The notes below the pieces were generated by a model that saw nothing but the letters and a program-made list of their open reading frames with translations, was not told the origin of the DNA and did no database searches. A DNA stretch of 64,000 nucleotides from Bacillus pumilus (lineage in GTDB: Bacteria; Bacillota; Bacilli; Bacillales; Bacillaceae). The stretch lies in the NCBI RefSeq assembly GCF_900186955.1, contig NZ_LT906438.1, positions 3,791,668 through 3,855,667 of the forward strand, written 5' to 3'. How positions within the stretch are numbered: position 1 is the stretch's first letter; each line of letters starts with the position of its first letter. Of this stretch, positions 8,870-17,732 are shown one piece after another. Both the position numbers and the translations under genes were made by a program.

Positions 8870-10075
8870 ATGGAAACAACAACCCCAAGTGCCGTGCAAA
8901 AAACGTTATTAAGAGGAAAAAACAAGCAGGACCCGTATCACCCATTTGATTGGTATGCCAACATGCGCCAGACATCACCTGTTCATTTTGACGAAGCCAG
9001 CCGAACGTGGAGTGTATTCACCTACGAGGAAGCAAAGCGTGTGACAATCGATAAAGATACCTTTTCGAGTCAGCCTCCTAAAAACCAGCGGAAGCATTCA
9101 CTGATGAAAACAATGGTGATGATGGACCCTCCCAATCACACTCGTATCCGCTCCATTGTCAGCAAAGCCTTTACTCCTCGAGTCATGAAATTGTGGGAGC
9201 CTCGTATTCAAGAATTGATGGATGAACTCATGGCACAACTTGAAGGAAAAAAAGAGATTGACCTAGTGCAAGACATCTCTTATCCGCTTCCTGTCATTGT
9301 CATTGCAGAACTTTTAGGTGTGCCGTCAGAGCATAAACAATCCTTTAAAGAATGGTCAGATATTCTCGTCAGCATGCCTAAAAGTGAAAATGAGGAGGAT
9401 GTAGCTGAATGGCAGAAAACACGTGACAAAGGAGAAGCTGACATGATGGCGTTTTTTGCAGACACCATTGAAAAGAAACGTCACAACCTCGGTGATGATT
9501 TGATTTCCCTCATTATTCAAGCGGAGGAGAATGGAGACAAACTGTCAGCGGATGAACTAATTCCATTTTGTAATCTTCTTCTTTTAGCCGGCAACGAAAC
9601 AACTACCAACTTGATCTCCAATATGATCTTCAGCTTGTTAGAACAGCCGGGTGCGTATAAAGCGCTCGCCCAATCACCTGAACTCATCCCACGTGCAGTG
9701 GAGGAGGCCGTCCGTTTTCGTGCACCAGCTCCTACAATCGTCCGTTATGTCACAAAAGATACAGAGCTTGGAGGAGAAGTGTTGAAAAAGGGAGACAATG
9801 TGATTGTGTTTCTTGCTTCCGCCAACCGAGATGAGCGTCAATTTTCAAACGCACACGAATACGATATACACCGCCATCCTAATCCTCATATTGGTTTCGG
9901 GCACGGCATCCATTTCTGTCTTGGCGCACCACTCGCACGTCTTGAAGCATGTACAGCTATAAAGACTTTAATCGAACGATATGAGGCGTTAGAGCTCCTT
10001 TCTTACGTTCCGATGACAAGCAGCAGCATGTATGGACTGAAAGAACTGAAACTGCGCGTCACGCCTCGTTCATAA
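8870..10075 (+). CDS. Cytochrome P450, CYP109B (YjiB)-like
   Basis: Soluble bacterial P450 monooxygenase, 401 residues. Heme-binding loop FGHGIHFCLG with axial Cys350; I-helix oxygen-activation motif AGNETT (about 238-243); K-helix ExxR in EEAVRFR; PPNHTRIR in the C-helix. Similarity along the whole length to recalled B. subtilis YjiB/CYP109B1, a broad oxidiser of fatty acids and terpenoids. Three in-frame starts (8861, 8864, 8870); AAGGAG at 8856-8861 fits only 8870. Needs a separate ferredoxin/flavodoxin and reductase, none of which is adjacent. Substrate unknown. Confidence 0.92.
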   Translation: METTTPSAVQKTLLRGKNKQDPYHPFDWYANMRQTSPVHFDEASRTWSVFTYEEAKRVTIDKDTFSSQPPKNQRKHSLMKTMVMMDPPNHTRIRSIVSKAFTPRVMKLWEPRIQELMDELMAQLEGKKEIDLVQDISYPLPVIVIAELLGVPSEHKQSFKEWSDILVSMPKSENEEDVAEWQKTRDKGEADMMAFFADTIEKKRHNLGDDLISLIIQAEENGDKLSADELIPFCNLLLLAGNETTTNLISNMIFSLLEQPGAYKALAQSPELIPRAVEEAVRFRAPAPTIVRYVTKDTELGGEVLKKGDNVIVFLASANRDERQFSNAHEYDIHRHPNPHIGFGHGIHFCLGAPLARLEACTAIKTLIERYEALELLSYVPMTSSSMYGLKELKLRVTPRS

Positions 10076-10077
10076 CA

Positions 10078-10109
10078 GAAAAGACTCCCGGGCATGGGAG
10101 TCTTTTTTT
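10078..10109 (+). terminator. Terminator between P450 and yycE (bidirectional)
   Basis: AAGACTCCC (10081-10089), 6-nt loop, GGGAGTCTT (10096-10104) and a T run between convergent genes. Confidence 0.88.
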
Positions 10110-10521
10110 AAACGGGGGTGATTCCATCTGTGTTCATGAGCACAATGCGATACCCATCTGGGTCTTCAATGGTTGCTCCTCCCCGTTCCCAATATGGATT
10201 TGTAGAGGTGACTTGCCGTCCGCCAAATGAGATCAACCTCTCTTTCATTTGCTGAAATTCCTCAGCATTTGGAATATAGAACACAAGAAGCTGTTCTGGA
10301 TGCGGGGAGGGCAGACTTTCTTCTTCTTCATGCTTCGTGATTTCTAGATGAACATGCTGATGAGGAAGTCCCAGCATGACGCCGTCATATCCTTCATGCT
10401 GATCAAACGAGCCTATTCGTTTGAGCCCTAAGCCTTCTTCATAAAAGGACACAACCTCTTCCATGTTGACGGTTGGGCGTGCGATGCGTAATTGAGCGGC
10501 TTCGAACTGTTGAAATTTCAT
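10108..10521 (-). CDS. yycE: VOC (glyoxalase/bleomycin resistance) family protein YycE
   Basis: 137-residue vicinal-oxygen-chelate fold protein, two beta-alpha-beta-beta-beta repeats (about 8-65 and 75-132). Possible metal ligands are His and Glu in HVHLEI and the C-terminal Glu/Asp of TIEDPDGYRI. The sequence and location near dnaC match B. subtilis YycE. Good ribosome binding site AAAAGGAG. Activity unknown; VOC proteins include dioxygenases, isomerases and drug-binding proteins. The 130 nt upstream to the dnaC terminator hold no other gene. Confidence 0.82.
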   Translation of the reverse strand: MKFQQFEAAQLRIARPTVNMEEVVSFYEEGLGLKRIGSFDQHEGYDGVMLGLPHQHVHLEITKHEEEESLPSPHPEQLLVFYIPNAEEFQQMKERLISFGGRQVTSTNPYWERGGATIEDPDGYRIVLMNTDGITPV

Positions 10522-10620
10522 CAGTCATCACTCCTTTTCTCCTTTTAGTATACGATTTCTTTGTCTTTCTCTCCTCCTCATTTCGACCGTTTTTCAATCA
10601 TTCTTTCGATGTAGATCCAT

Positions 10621-10652
10621 CAAAAAAAGCCCAGCTTCTTGAGCTGGGCTTT
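10621..10652 (-). terminator. dnaC terminator
   Basis: Minus strand AAAGCCCAGCT stem (10652-10642 with 10636-10626), 5-nt loop, then a run of T. It begins at the dnaC stop codon. Confidence 0.9.
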
Positions 10653-12015
10653 AAGCACCGGGCGGAACACCCGCATCGTCAAATCTTCTTTCCAGGTTGA
10701 CGAATTTGTTATATTCTTTGACGAACGCCAGTGATACTGTACCAACTGGACCGTTACGTTGTTTGGCAATAATGATTTCAATAATGTTCTTATTCTCTGA
10801 TTCTTTGTCGTAGTAATCATCACGATAAAGGAATGCCACGATATCGGCATCCTGCTCAATACTTCCTGATTCACGAATATCAGACATCATCGGACGTTTG
10901 TCCTGACGCTGCTCTACTCCACGTGAAAGCTGAGACAAAGCAATAACTGGAACTTCAAGCTCCCTTGCCAGTGATTTTAATGCCCTAGAGATTTCAGAAA
11001 CCTCTTGCTGACGGTTATCGCTTGATCGTCCGCTCCCTTGAATGAGCTGTAAGTAGTCAATCAGGATCATGCCAAGACCGTTTTCTTGCTTCAAGCGGCG
11101 GCATTTCGAGCGAATTTCACTTACTCTGATTCCAGGTGTATCGTCAATGAAAATCCCACTATTTGATAGCGAGCCCATCGCCATTGTCAACTTGCCCCAG
11201 TCCTCTTCTGTCAGATTACCGGTTCTTAGGTTCTGTGCATTAATATTCCCCTCTGCACAAAGCATACGCATGACGAGCTGCTCAGCCCCCATCTCTAAAC
11301 TAAAGATGGCGACACTTTCGTCCGTTTTGGTCGCAACATTTTGTGCGATGTTCAATGCGAAGGCTGTTTTCCCTACTGATGGACGAGCCGCTACAATAAT
11401 TAAGTCATTTCGCTGGAATCCAGCTGTCATCCGGTCAAGCTCGGAGAAACCTGTTGGAATCCCTGTGATATCGCCTTTTCGGTTATGAAGCTGTTCAATA
11501 TTATCATATATCTGAACAAGCACGTCCTTAATGTTTTGGAAGGCTCCTGAGTTTTTACGCTGCGCCACTTCCATAATGGTCTTTTCAGCATCACTCAACA
11601 GATCCTCTACTTCATCCTCACGCGTGTATCCATCCTGTGCAATGGTTGTCGCCGTACGGATCAGACGTCTTAAAATTGATTTCTCTTCTACAATTTTTGC
11701 ATAGTATTCAATGTTTGCGGCAGTTGGGACAGAGTTCGCAATATCGGTTAAATACGAAATCCCGCCTACCTCTTCTAGTAAATCTGTATTGGCCAGTTCA
11801 GAAGTCACCGTAACAAGATCGACCGGTTCCCCTCTATCACCAAGTACAAGCATCGCATTGTAAATCTTTTGATGCGACATTCTATAGAAATCCTCTGGAA
11901 TTAATACTTCAGAAGCGAGCGTAAGCGCAGATGGTTCTAAAAAAACAGCACCTAATACGGCCTGCTCGGCTTCTATATTTTGCGGCGGCAGCCGGTCATC
12001 GAGAAGTTCCGTCAT
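10651..12015 (-). CDS. dnaC: Replicative DNA helicase DnaC
   Basis: Hexameric DnaB-family helicase that unwinds DNA at the replication fork (named DnaC in Bacillus). 454 residues: N-terminal DnaB_N domain (about 8-110), linker, RecA-like C domain with Walker A ARPSVGKTA (about 210-218), Walker B ILIDYLQL, and the arginine-finger region DIRESGSIEQDAD. An upstream in-frame extension to 12147 exists but lacks family similarity; ATG 12015 has AAAGGA before it and gives the exact family N-terminus TELLDDRLPPQN. Confidence 0.98.
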   Translation of the reverse strand: MTELLDDRLPPQNIEAEQAVLGAVFLEPSALTLASEVLIPEDFYRMSHQKIYNAMLVLGDRGEPVDLVTVTSELANTDLLEEVGGISYLTDIANSVPTAANIEYYAKIVEEKSILRRLIRTATTIAQDGYTREDEVEDLLSDAEKTIMEVAQRKNSGAFQNIKDVLVQIYDNIEQLHNRKGDITGIPTGFSELDRMTAGFQRNDLIIVAARPSVGKTAFALNIAQNVATKTDESVAIFSLEMGAEQLVMRMLCAEGNINAQNLRTGNLTEEDWGKLTMAMGSLSNSGIFIDDTPGIRVSEIRSKCRRLKQENGLGMILIDYLQLIQGSGRSSDNRQQEVSEISRALKSLARELEVPVIALSQLSRGVEQRQDKRPMMSDIRESGSIEQDADIVAFLYRDDYYDKESENKNIIEIIIAKQRNGPVGTVSLAFVKEYNKFVNLERRFDDAGVPPGA

Positions 12016-12159
12016 GCCAAGCACCGTCCTTTCATAAAAAAATACGCTACTCATCATTTTAACATTTTCATCAATAAAAAAGTGAAAAACATCGACTATA
12101 GTCAAAATTACCATGAGGATGTTTCGTTGAACAGCCAACCAACGCATCTCAATAGAAAA

Positions 12160-12188
12160 GACCCTGTAACATCAATTGTTATAGAGTC
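12160..12188 (-). terminator. Terminator after the 12236-13192 gene
   Basis: Minus strand GACTCTATAACA and TGTTACAGGGTC pair around a 5-nt loop with two mismatches, then TTTTC. Confidence 0.65.
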
Positions 12189-12235
12189 CTTCATTGCCGC
12201 TAATGGGATTTGTATCTGTTACCGTTCACATGTTG

Positions 12236-13192
12236 TTAATCGATCGTTTTCTTCACTCCATAATTTTCTTTTTGCCCAATGTCATGTAAAGACCCGTTTT
12301 GATAACCAATGGATAACACCAAATCGGGAATAGAATCAAACCCGTTTTTCGCTAGATCAAACAGCTGTGCTCCGTAATGTGAAGCGGCAATACGTGCATG
12401 TTCTGCTGTGTATGGATTTTTCAGGAGATCTTCTTTGTATATATCAAAAATATTCGTCCCTTTATCGGTTACAAATTGACCGTTTACAATACTTAAGTCT
12501 TTTAAATTGTAGCCTGTCACCGTTTTGATTTGATTCACAAGGTGGAATTTAGCAAGAGAATCAGGCGTGAATTGAGTAGAATCATCATTTCTACTTTTCA
12601 TAATATGGAAAAATAATTCTCTTGTATTGTTGCTTGTATTTAATAGGTCTTCTATTTGTTTAGTCAGCGATTCATCTGTTGATCCACCCACCACTAATTT
12701 GAAATGATTTGGGTCGATGGTAAAAGTTAAATTCATGTTCTTAGGAATGGTTATACCATTTTTAGAGAACAAATCTTGCAATTGTTCGTTGACCTTTTGT
12801 CGGTTGAATATTTTCTTTTCTACGCTTTCTTGGGTAGGATCGTACCGTTTTTCGTTACGGAAGATGGCGTCATTAAAGTCATATTGCCCACCCTTATTAT
12901 TTCTTGCCCAACTCATTTCCATAGTGTACGCAGCTTCTCTTTCAGACTTGGTTAGATCACTTCTGAAATAAGAGGAGTATGGATTTCTATACTTATTATA
13001 TATGTGGTCTTGAGGATCACTGAATCTTTTATTTTGTTCATTAATTTTTTGATATTTCTCATCAAGTATCTTCATTCGTTTATCTGCTTCGGTCATCGTC
13101 TCATTTGTACTTTTAATAGTTGATTGATTTTTCGAATCCATTTCTTTATGAGTGTTTGAAGTAGCTGTCCTGTATGACGTATTAATATTCAT
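12236..13192 (-). CDS. Hypothetical protein, resembles DUF4885 family
   Basis: 318 residues, hydrophilic, no signal peptide or membrane segment. N-terminal third rich in Asn, Lys and Glu with a likely coiled coil (about 30-60); tract PYSSYFRSDLTKSEREAAYTMEMSWA about 70-96; more globular C-terminal half. It resembles Bacillus DUF4885 proteins in length and opening (MNINT...), a recalled similarity that I hold loosely. Start ATG has GGAG 7 nt before it. Strikingly more AT-rich than dnaC next door and absent from this place in B. subtilis, so probably acquired. Confidence 0.6.
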   Translation of the reverse strand: MNINTSYRTATSNTHKEMDSKNQSTIKSTNETMTEADKRMKILDEKYQKINEQNKRFSDPQDHIYNKYRNPYSSYFRSDLTKSEREAAYTMEMSWARNNKGGQYDFNDAIFRNEKRYDPTQESVEKKIFNRQKVNEQLQDLFSKNGITIPKNMNLTFTIDPNHFKLVVGGSTDESLTKQIEDLLNTSNNTRELFFHIMKSRNDDSTQFTPDSLAKFHLVNQIKTVTGYNLKDLSIVNGQFVTDKGTNIFDIYKEDLLKNPYTAEHARIAASHYGAQLFDLAKNGFDSIPDLVLSIGYQNGSLHDIGQKENYGVKKTID

Positions 13193-13300
13193 TTAGATTC
13201 TCCTTTTTGAAAAATTAGTGATTATTAAATATATCGGCAATTCAGTTAAAATTTGTTAGTTTTGATCCGATATAGTAATTATTACAAGGAGGGTTAAAAT

Positions 13301-14158
13301 ATGACAAATACTATCTTCAAACGTTTTTTATTACCTGCATTATTATTAGTGCTTGTTACTAGTTTTTTTGCACCTAATTCAGCAGAAGCAGCGATTACAG
13401 GAAATAACAGTCCTAACACAGCAAGCTCAATGGGCTATTGGAAATATAGTCGTCCAGATACGACAATCTTACCTGAAGGTGAAAATGAAGCGTATTATCA
13501 GTTCACGATCAATAAGGGTGAAAGGGTTTATGTGCGAAGCTCATATGATAAGAAATATACAGGTATGAAAATAGAAGTGTATAATTCTAAACAATCTACT
13601 ACAGGGTCCGAGGTTATGAATCCTGATTCAATTACACCATTTATTTTTGCTAATACTGGTGACGTTACTTCAACTTCAGAAACTTATTTTGTGAAAGTGA
13701 CCCGTGGTACATATACAGGGAATATGTACTTTACTGTTTCCATTCAAGATCGAATTAAATCTGGAAATGGGACATTCAACTTTACGGGAGCCGCTACCAA
13801 CTTGGGAAATACTTCTTTGAATTTTTTAGGAGTTGATTCTTCTGTCATTACAATGGATTTAACTAATCATACGGCTATTCCCCGAAGTGCAATCGTTAAA
13901 TCAATATCAACAACTAGTACCCAATCGCCTAACCAAGGAAATGTCACGCACAAGCTGATGGCTGATGAAAACAAGATTTGGAACGAATCCATTGTTTCAT
14001 CTGCAACAAGTGGTTCTTACCGTATTTCTCTGGAAAATCAATTAAAAGTCGCGCAAAAGTGGAGCTTCAAGTACAATGCAAAGGCTACAGCGAGATCTAC
14101 TATGAGCAATGTCAAAGCCGATATCCGTTACGAATATGATGTCACAGATGGATTCTAA
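13301..14158 (+). CDS. Secreted hypothetical protein
   Basis: 285 residues. Clear Sec signal peptide: basic FKR, hydrophobic core LLPALLLVLVTSFF, cleavage after AEA at residue 30. The mature part is rich in Ser, Thr, Asn and beta-prone, with no cysteine, suggesting an extracellular beta-sandwich protein; residues 60-150 (ending in YFTVSIQ) resemble a pre-peptidase-type beta domain only loosely. AAGGAGG at 8 nt before the start. Divergent from the DUF4885-like gene and equally AT-rich; the two probably arrived together. Family not recognised. Confidence 0.7.
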   Translation: MTNTIFKRFLLPALLLVLVTSFFAPNSAEAAITGNNSPNTASSMGYWKYSRPDTTILPEGENEAYYQFTINKGERVYVRSSYDKKYTGMKIEVYNSKQSTTGSEVMNPDSITPFIFANTGDVTSTSETYFVKVTRGTYTGNMYFTVSIQDRIKSGNGTFNFTGAATNLGNTSLNFLGVDSSVITMDLTNHTAIPRSAIVKSISTTSTQSPNQGNVTHKLMADENKIWNESIVSSATSGSYRISLENQLKVAQKWSFKYNAKATARSTMSNVKADIRYEYDVTDGF

Positions 14159-14194
14159 TTTAATGGTGTTTACAGACTTGTACACCAATTGACC

Positions 14195-14225
14195 AAAAAG
14201 TAAGGGGACAACCCTTACTTTTTTT
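14195..14225 (+). terminator. Terminator after the secreted protein gene
   Basis: AAAAAGTAAGGG, 5-nt loop, CCCTTACTTTTT and further T. Confidence 0.88.
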
Positions 14226-14573
14226 AATTGTATAATTCGCACTCTAAAAAAAGCTAAGCATAATATTGAATAAGTTTTGAGATATGAGATCACCAACTTT
14301 TCGCAAAATCCTCCTCTTTTTCCCTAAAAATACAAGTGAGTCTATAGACTTATTTTTTCTCAAAATCTTTTCGAGAAGAAAAACCTATATTTATTCCTGT
14401 ATCAAACAGAAGAAAATGGTAAAAATTCCGAGGCAGTCAAGGTCTTTTGACATTTCTCCTATTTTTAAATGACAAGGTCCGATATTCCCTATTTCAAATC
14501 ATTTGTTAGTGAGTTAGTCCTTTATTTTCTGAATATTGGGATAAAAAAATCAAATACACAACTTTATGAACAT

Positions 14574-14602
14574 TTGACTTCATAATTGATAACCATTATC
14601 AT
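14574..14602 (+). promoter_or_regulatory. Promoter of the bacillibactin operon
   Basis: -35 TTGACT (14574-14579), 17-nt spacer, -10 TATCAT (14597-14602). The -10 lies inside a Fur box, so Fur binding would block polymerase. The remaining 14226-14573 is AT-rich and shows no gene. Confidence 0.7.
14587..14601. promoter_or_regulatory. Fur box 1 upstream of besA-dhb
   Basis: TGATAACCATTATCA, one mismatch from the Bacillus 7-1-7 consensus TGATAATNATTATCA. It covers the -10 of the dhb promoter. Confidence 0.85.
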
Positions 14603-14622
14603 TTGTTTTGCTTGCGGATAGT

Positions 14623-14637
14623 TGAGAATCATTTTCA
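14623..14637. promoter_or_regulatory. Fur box 2 upstream of besA-dhb
   Basis: TGAGAATCATTTTCA, two mismatches from the 7-1-7 consensus, downstream of the first box in the untranslated leader. Confidence 0.7.
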
Positions 14638-14738
14638 TTTGGAGAAGCCATTCTTCAAGTACTACACTCATCCAATAGCTACAAGCCTGCTTTTATCATC
14701 GTATGAGAGTCGAATTTGAGGAAGGAGATTTGTCACAT

Positions 14739-15620
14739 ATGTCCAAACGCCCTGAAGGAATGGGTACTGAGGATTCATTTTTCGGAGAAAGCCGTCCTTT
14801 TTTTATACCCGGGACGGAGCAACTAGATATCACAGCACACCCATACAGACTTTTTATATTTAAACCGAATACTACTCCTCCAGCGGCTGGTTTTCCAGTC
14901 ATGTACGTGCTTGATGGGAATTCACTTTTTGGCACAATGGTCGAAGCCATTCGTTTACAGTCAAGAAGACCTGAAAAAACAGGTGTTGTACCTGCCATCA
15001 TTGTTGGAATTGGCTATCAGACAGAAGCGCCCTATCATCCGCTCAGGCATTATGATCTCACTCTTACCAGCCCTGACGCTTCCATCGGGGGCAAAAGAAA
15101 AGACTTCTCCATCCATACATATGGTGGGGCCTCTGCTTTCTTTTCTTTTTTAGAAAAGACTGTGAAGCCTTATATCGAGCAACGCTTTCCGATCAACCTA
15201 AGTCGTCAAACACTGTTTGGGCATTCTCTTGGCGGTCTTTTTGTATTACACACACTATTTGAGCACCCTGATGCTTATCAGACATATATTGCAGGCAGTC
15301 CTTCTATCCACTGGAACAAAAATTTATTTCTAGAAAAAGAACACCAATTCACCAACCGCATACGTCAGGTGCCTATGAATGTCAGGCTGCTTGTAGGTGT
15401 AGGTGAGTTAGAAAAACATCATCCATGTCAAATGAATGCTCATGCAAAGTCACTAGCAAATCGTATGCTGCCTTTATCCTCATATGGCTTACATACGGCC
15501 TATCACGAGTTCCCTGAAGAAGGACATACGTCCGTTTTACCGGTGCTGATGAATTACGCTTTTCGTTTTGCGCTCTATCATGATGATCTTTTAACAACCA
15601 CAGACATGAAAGAAAGGTAG
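14739..15620 (+). CDS. besA: Bacillibactin trilactone esterase BesA
   Basis: Cytoplasmic alpha/beta-hydrolase that opens the trilactone ring of ferric bacillibactin to release iron. 293 residues from this start (B. subtilis BesA about 289). Nucleophile elbow GHSLGG (Ser about 163), catalytic His in EEGHTSVLP near the C-terminus. An ATG at 14703 is in frame without a ribosome binding site; AAGGAG lies 11 nt before 14739. First gene of the Fur-controlled operon besA-dhbACEBF-mbtH, the same position as in B. subtilis. Confidence 0.9.
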   Translation: MSKRPEGMGTEDSFFGESRPFFIPGTEQLDITAHPYRLFIFKPNTTPPAAGFPVMYVLDGNSLFGTMVEAIRLQSRRPEKTGVVPAIIVGIGYQTEAPYHPLRHYDLTLTSPDASIGGKRKDFSIHTYGGASAFFSFLEKTVKPYIEQRFPINLSRQTLFGHSLGGLFVLHTLFEHPDAYQTYIAGSPSIHWNKNLFLEKEHQFTNRIRQVPMNVRLLVGVGELEKHHPCQMNAHAKSLANRMLPLSSYGLHTAYHEFPEEGHTSVLPVLMNYAFRFALYHDDLLTTTDMKER

Positions 15621-15627
15621 TGAACGT

Positions 15628-16413
15628 ATGAAACATAGTGGTCTATCTCAAAAGATTGCCCTTGTCACAGGCGCAGGGCAAGGTATCGGACAAGCAGTCG
15701 CAAAAAGACTAGCCGACGAAGGTGCGATCATTGCAGCAGTTGACGCAAATGAGGATCAGCTTCAAAGCACCGTCCATCAAATGAATGATGAAGGCTTACG
15801 TGCCTTTGCCTATCCAGGTGACATTACCGATCAAGCATCTGTTCAGCACATTATCAATCAAATTGAAAAACAGCTTGGACCCATTTATTTACTAGTCAAT
15901 GTAGCAGGCATTCTTCGAATCAGTTCTATTGACCAGCTTAGTGCAGATGACTGGCAACAAACCTTCGCAGTCAACACACATGGTGTCTTTTATGTATCAC
16001 AAGCTGTCTCCAAATACATGATGAAAAGATCAGCAGGGGTCATTGTGACCGTCAGCTCTAACGCAGGTGCCATTCCTAGAATGAATATGGCTGCCTATGC
16101 CGCTTCAAAGGCAGCAGCTACTTCCTTTACAAAAACGCTTGGATTAGAGCTGGCAGACTATGGAATCAGATGCAATGTTGTCTCTCCTGGCTCTACCGCA
16201 ACACCTATGCAATGGGCTTTATGGTCTGATGAACAAGGCGCAGACCATGTGATCAAAGGGTCATTAGAGACGTATAAAACCGGTATTCCTTTACAAAAAA
16301 TCGCTGATCCTCAAAACATCGCTGATGCAGTCATCTTCTTTGCATCTGAACAATCCAGTCATATTACGATGCAGAATCTCACGATTGATGGTGGCGCAAC
16401 ACTCGGAATCTAG
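15628..16413 (+). CDS. dhbA: 2,3-dihydro-2,3-dihydroxybenzoate dehydrogenase DhbA
   Basis: NAD-dependent short-chain dehydrogenase that oxidises 2,3-dihydro-2,3-dihydroxybenzoate to 2,3-dihydroxybenzoate, the last step of DHB synthesis. 261 residues. Rossmann motif TGAGQGIG (about 14-21), NVAG (about 92-95), catalytic Ser in VTVSSNAG and YAASK (Tyr-x-x-x-Lys). Begins 7 nt after besA with ribosome binding site GAAAGG. Intact. Confidence 0.95.
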   Translation: MKHSGLSQKIALVTGAGQGIGQAVAKRLADEGAIIAAVDANEDQLQSTVHQMNDEGLRAFAYPGDITDQASVQHIINQIEKQLGPIYLLVNVAGILRISSIDQLSADDWQQTFAVNTHGVFYVSQAVSKYMMKRSAGVIVTVSSNAGAIPRMNMAAYAASKAAATSFTKTLGLELADYGIRCNVVSPGSTATPMQWALWSDEQGADHVIKGSLETYKTGIPLQKIADPQNIADAVIFFASEQSSHITMQNLTIDGGATLGI

Positions 16414-16439
16414 CATTTCATCAAAAAGGAGGCCTTTTC

Positions 16440-17621
16440 ATGAAACATTCATTATTGCCGTCAGAAGAAAAAGTACAGTTGATTCAAGACTATCAGCCAG
16501 GCGCTTTTTTCCTTGCTTCCCCTAAACGTACAATACTTGCAGAAGGGATTTTCCAGCATATTGAAACCAATCAGCTCAATGAACTCTCCACAAGGGTAGC
16601 GCACGTATTTGACACTGCCAAACAAGCTGGTATTCAATCACCAATTATTGCTGGTGCTGTTCCGTTTGATCCGGCGCAACCCGTTCGTTTAAATGTGCCA
16701 ATCCATGTACAGTTTAGTGATCCACTCGAATTTCATCAAGGTGATGAGGAATCGGAAGTGACATCGCCATCCTATGAGGTGACACCTGTCCCTTCTCCTG
16801 AAGTCTACATGAATGGTGTGAACGAAGGGTTAGCTAAAATTGAAAAAGGAGAGCTTAGCAAAATCGTCATTTCTCGATCTCTCCATCTCAAATCAAATCA
16901 AGACATTCATACGAAAGCAATACTCGAACGGCTGGCTCGTCACAATACGACTGGCTATACGTTTGCTGCAAATGTAGCTGATCCGAAATCTCCCCAAAAG
17001 CGCACACTTCTTGGGGCAAGTCCTGAGCTGCTTCTTTCAAAAACGGGTTCATCTGTGATTTCCAATCCACTCGCTGGTTCTCGGCCGCGTAGTTCAGATC
17101 CAGTAGAAGACCAGCGCCGTCACGATGAACTCCTTACTTCAGCGAAGGATTTACACGAGCATGCAGTGGTTGTCGACGCTGTCACTAAAGCGCTTGCTCC
17201 TTACTGTCGTAAGTTAGATGTGCCTGTATCACCATCCGTCATACAAACAGAAACGATGTGGCATTTATCTACTGTCGTAAAAGGTGAATTAGCAGATTCC
17301 AGTGTATCCTCAATTGATTTAGCGCTGAGCCTTCATCCAACACCCGCAGTATGCGGAACACCTACAGCAGATGCACGTGAAGCAATCCAAGCAATTGAAC
17401 CCTTCGATCGAGGATTTTTCACAGGAATGATCGGCTGGGCAGATGCAAATGGTGATGGTGATTGGATTGTCACCATTCGTTGTGCAGAAGCTGAGGGTCA
17501 ATCCCTTCGCCTCTTTGCTGGTGCAGGAGTGGTCAAAGGATCTAAGGCAGAAGAAGAGCTAGCCGAAACATCTGCAAAATTTAACACGATGCTTCGTGCG
17601 ATGGGCATCCACCAGCTATAA
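16440..17621 (+). CDS. dhbC: Isochorismate synthase DhbC
   Basis: Converts chorismate to isochorismate, the entry step of DHB synthesis. 393 residues, chorismate-binding fold typical of MenF/EntC/DhbC. C-terminal motifs [20 protein letters not shown] and the Mg-binding [19 protein letters not shown] region with [10 protein letters not shown]. Strong AAAAAGGAGG before the ATG. Intact and of normal length. Confidence 0.95.
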   Translation: MKHSLLPSEEKVQLIQDYQPGAFFLASPKRTILAEGIFQHIETNQLNELSTRVAHVFDTAKQAGIQSPIIAGAVPFDPAQPVRLNVPIHVQFSDPLEFHQGDEESEVTSPSYEVTPVPSPEVYMNGVNEGLAKIEKGELSKIVISRSLHLKSNQDIHTKAILERLARHNTTGYTFAANVADPKSPQKRTLLGASPELLLSKTGSSVISNPLAGSRPRSSDPVEDQRRHDELLTSAKDLHEHAVVVDAVTKALAPYCRKLDVPVSPSVIQTETMWHLSTVVKGELADSSVSSIDLALSLHPTPAVCGTPTADAREAIQAIEPFDRGFFTGMIGWADANGDGDWIVTIRCAEAEGQSLRLFAGAGVVKGSKAEEELAETSAKFNTMLRAMGIHQL

Positions 17622-17645
17622 AAATACATAGGAGATGACAAAAAC

Positions 17646-17732
17646 ATGTTTGTTCAACCACCTACATAGCCAGAAGAATTTGCAAAACGCTACCGTGAAA
17701 ACGGCTGTTGGCGTGGAGAAACCTTTGGCGGT
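17646..17732 (+). other. dhbE: 5' part of dhbE cut off by an in-frame TAG at codon 8
   Basis: ATG 17646 with GGAG 11 nt upstream opens MFVQPPT, then TAG at 17667-17669. Read through, the frame continues [21 protein letters not shown] into the DhbE body, the normal family N-terminus; B. subtilis has Trp at the stop position (TPWPDELAETYRKNGCW). A single TGG to TAG change explains it. With Trp restored the protein would be 539 residues, exactly the B. subtilis length. Confidence 0.85.

Noticed and set aside
10915..10930. CCACGTGAAA in dnaC as a parS site
   Set aside because: Four of 16 consensus positions differ; too weak next to the clear sites.
12016..12147. 44-residue N-terminal extension of DnaC
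   Set aside because: No similarity to the family; ribosome binding site and family start are at 12015.
14226..14573. Short ORF at 14284-14472 as a gene
   Set aside because: No ribosome binding site, no recognisable features, AT-rich, just upstream of the dhb promoter.
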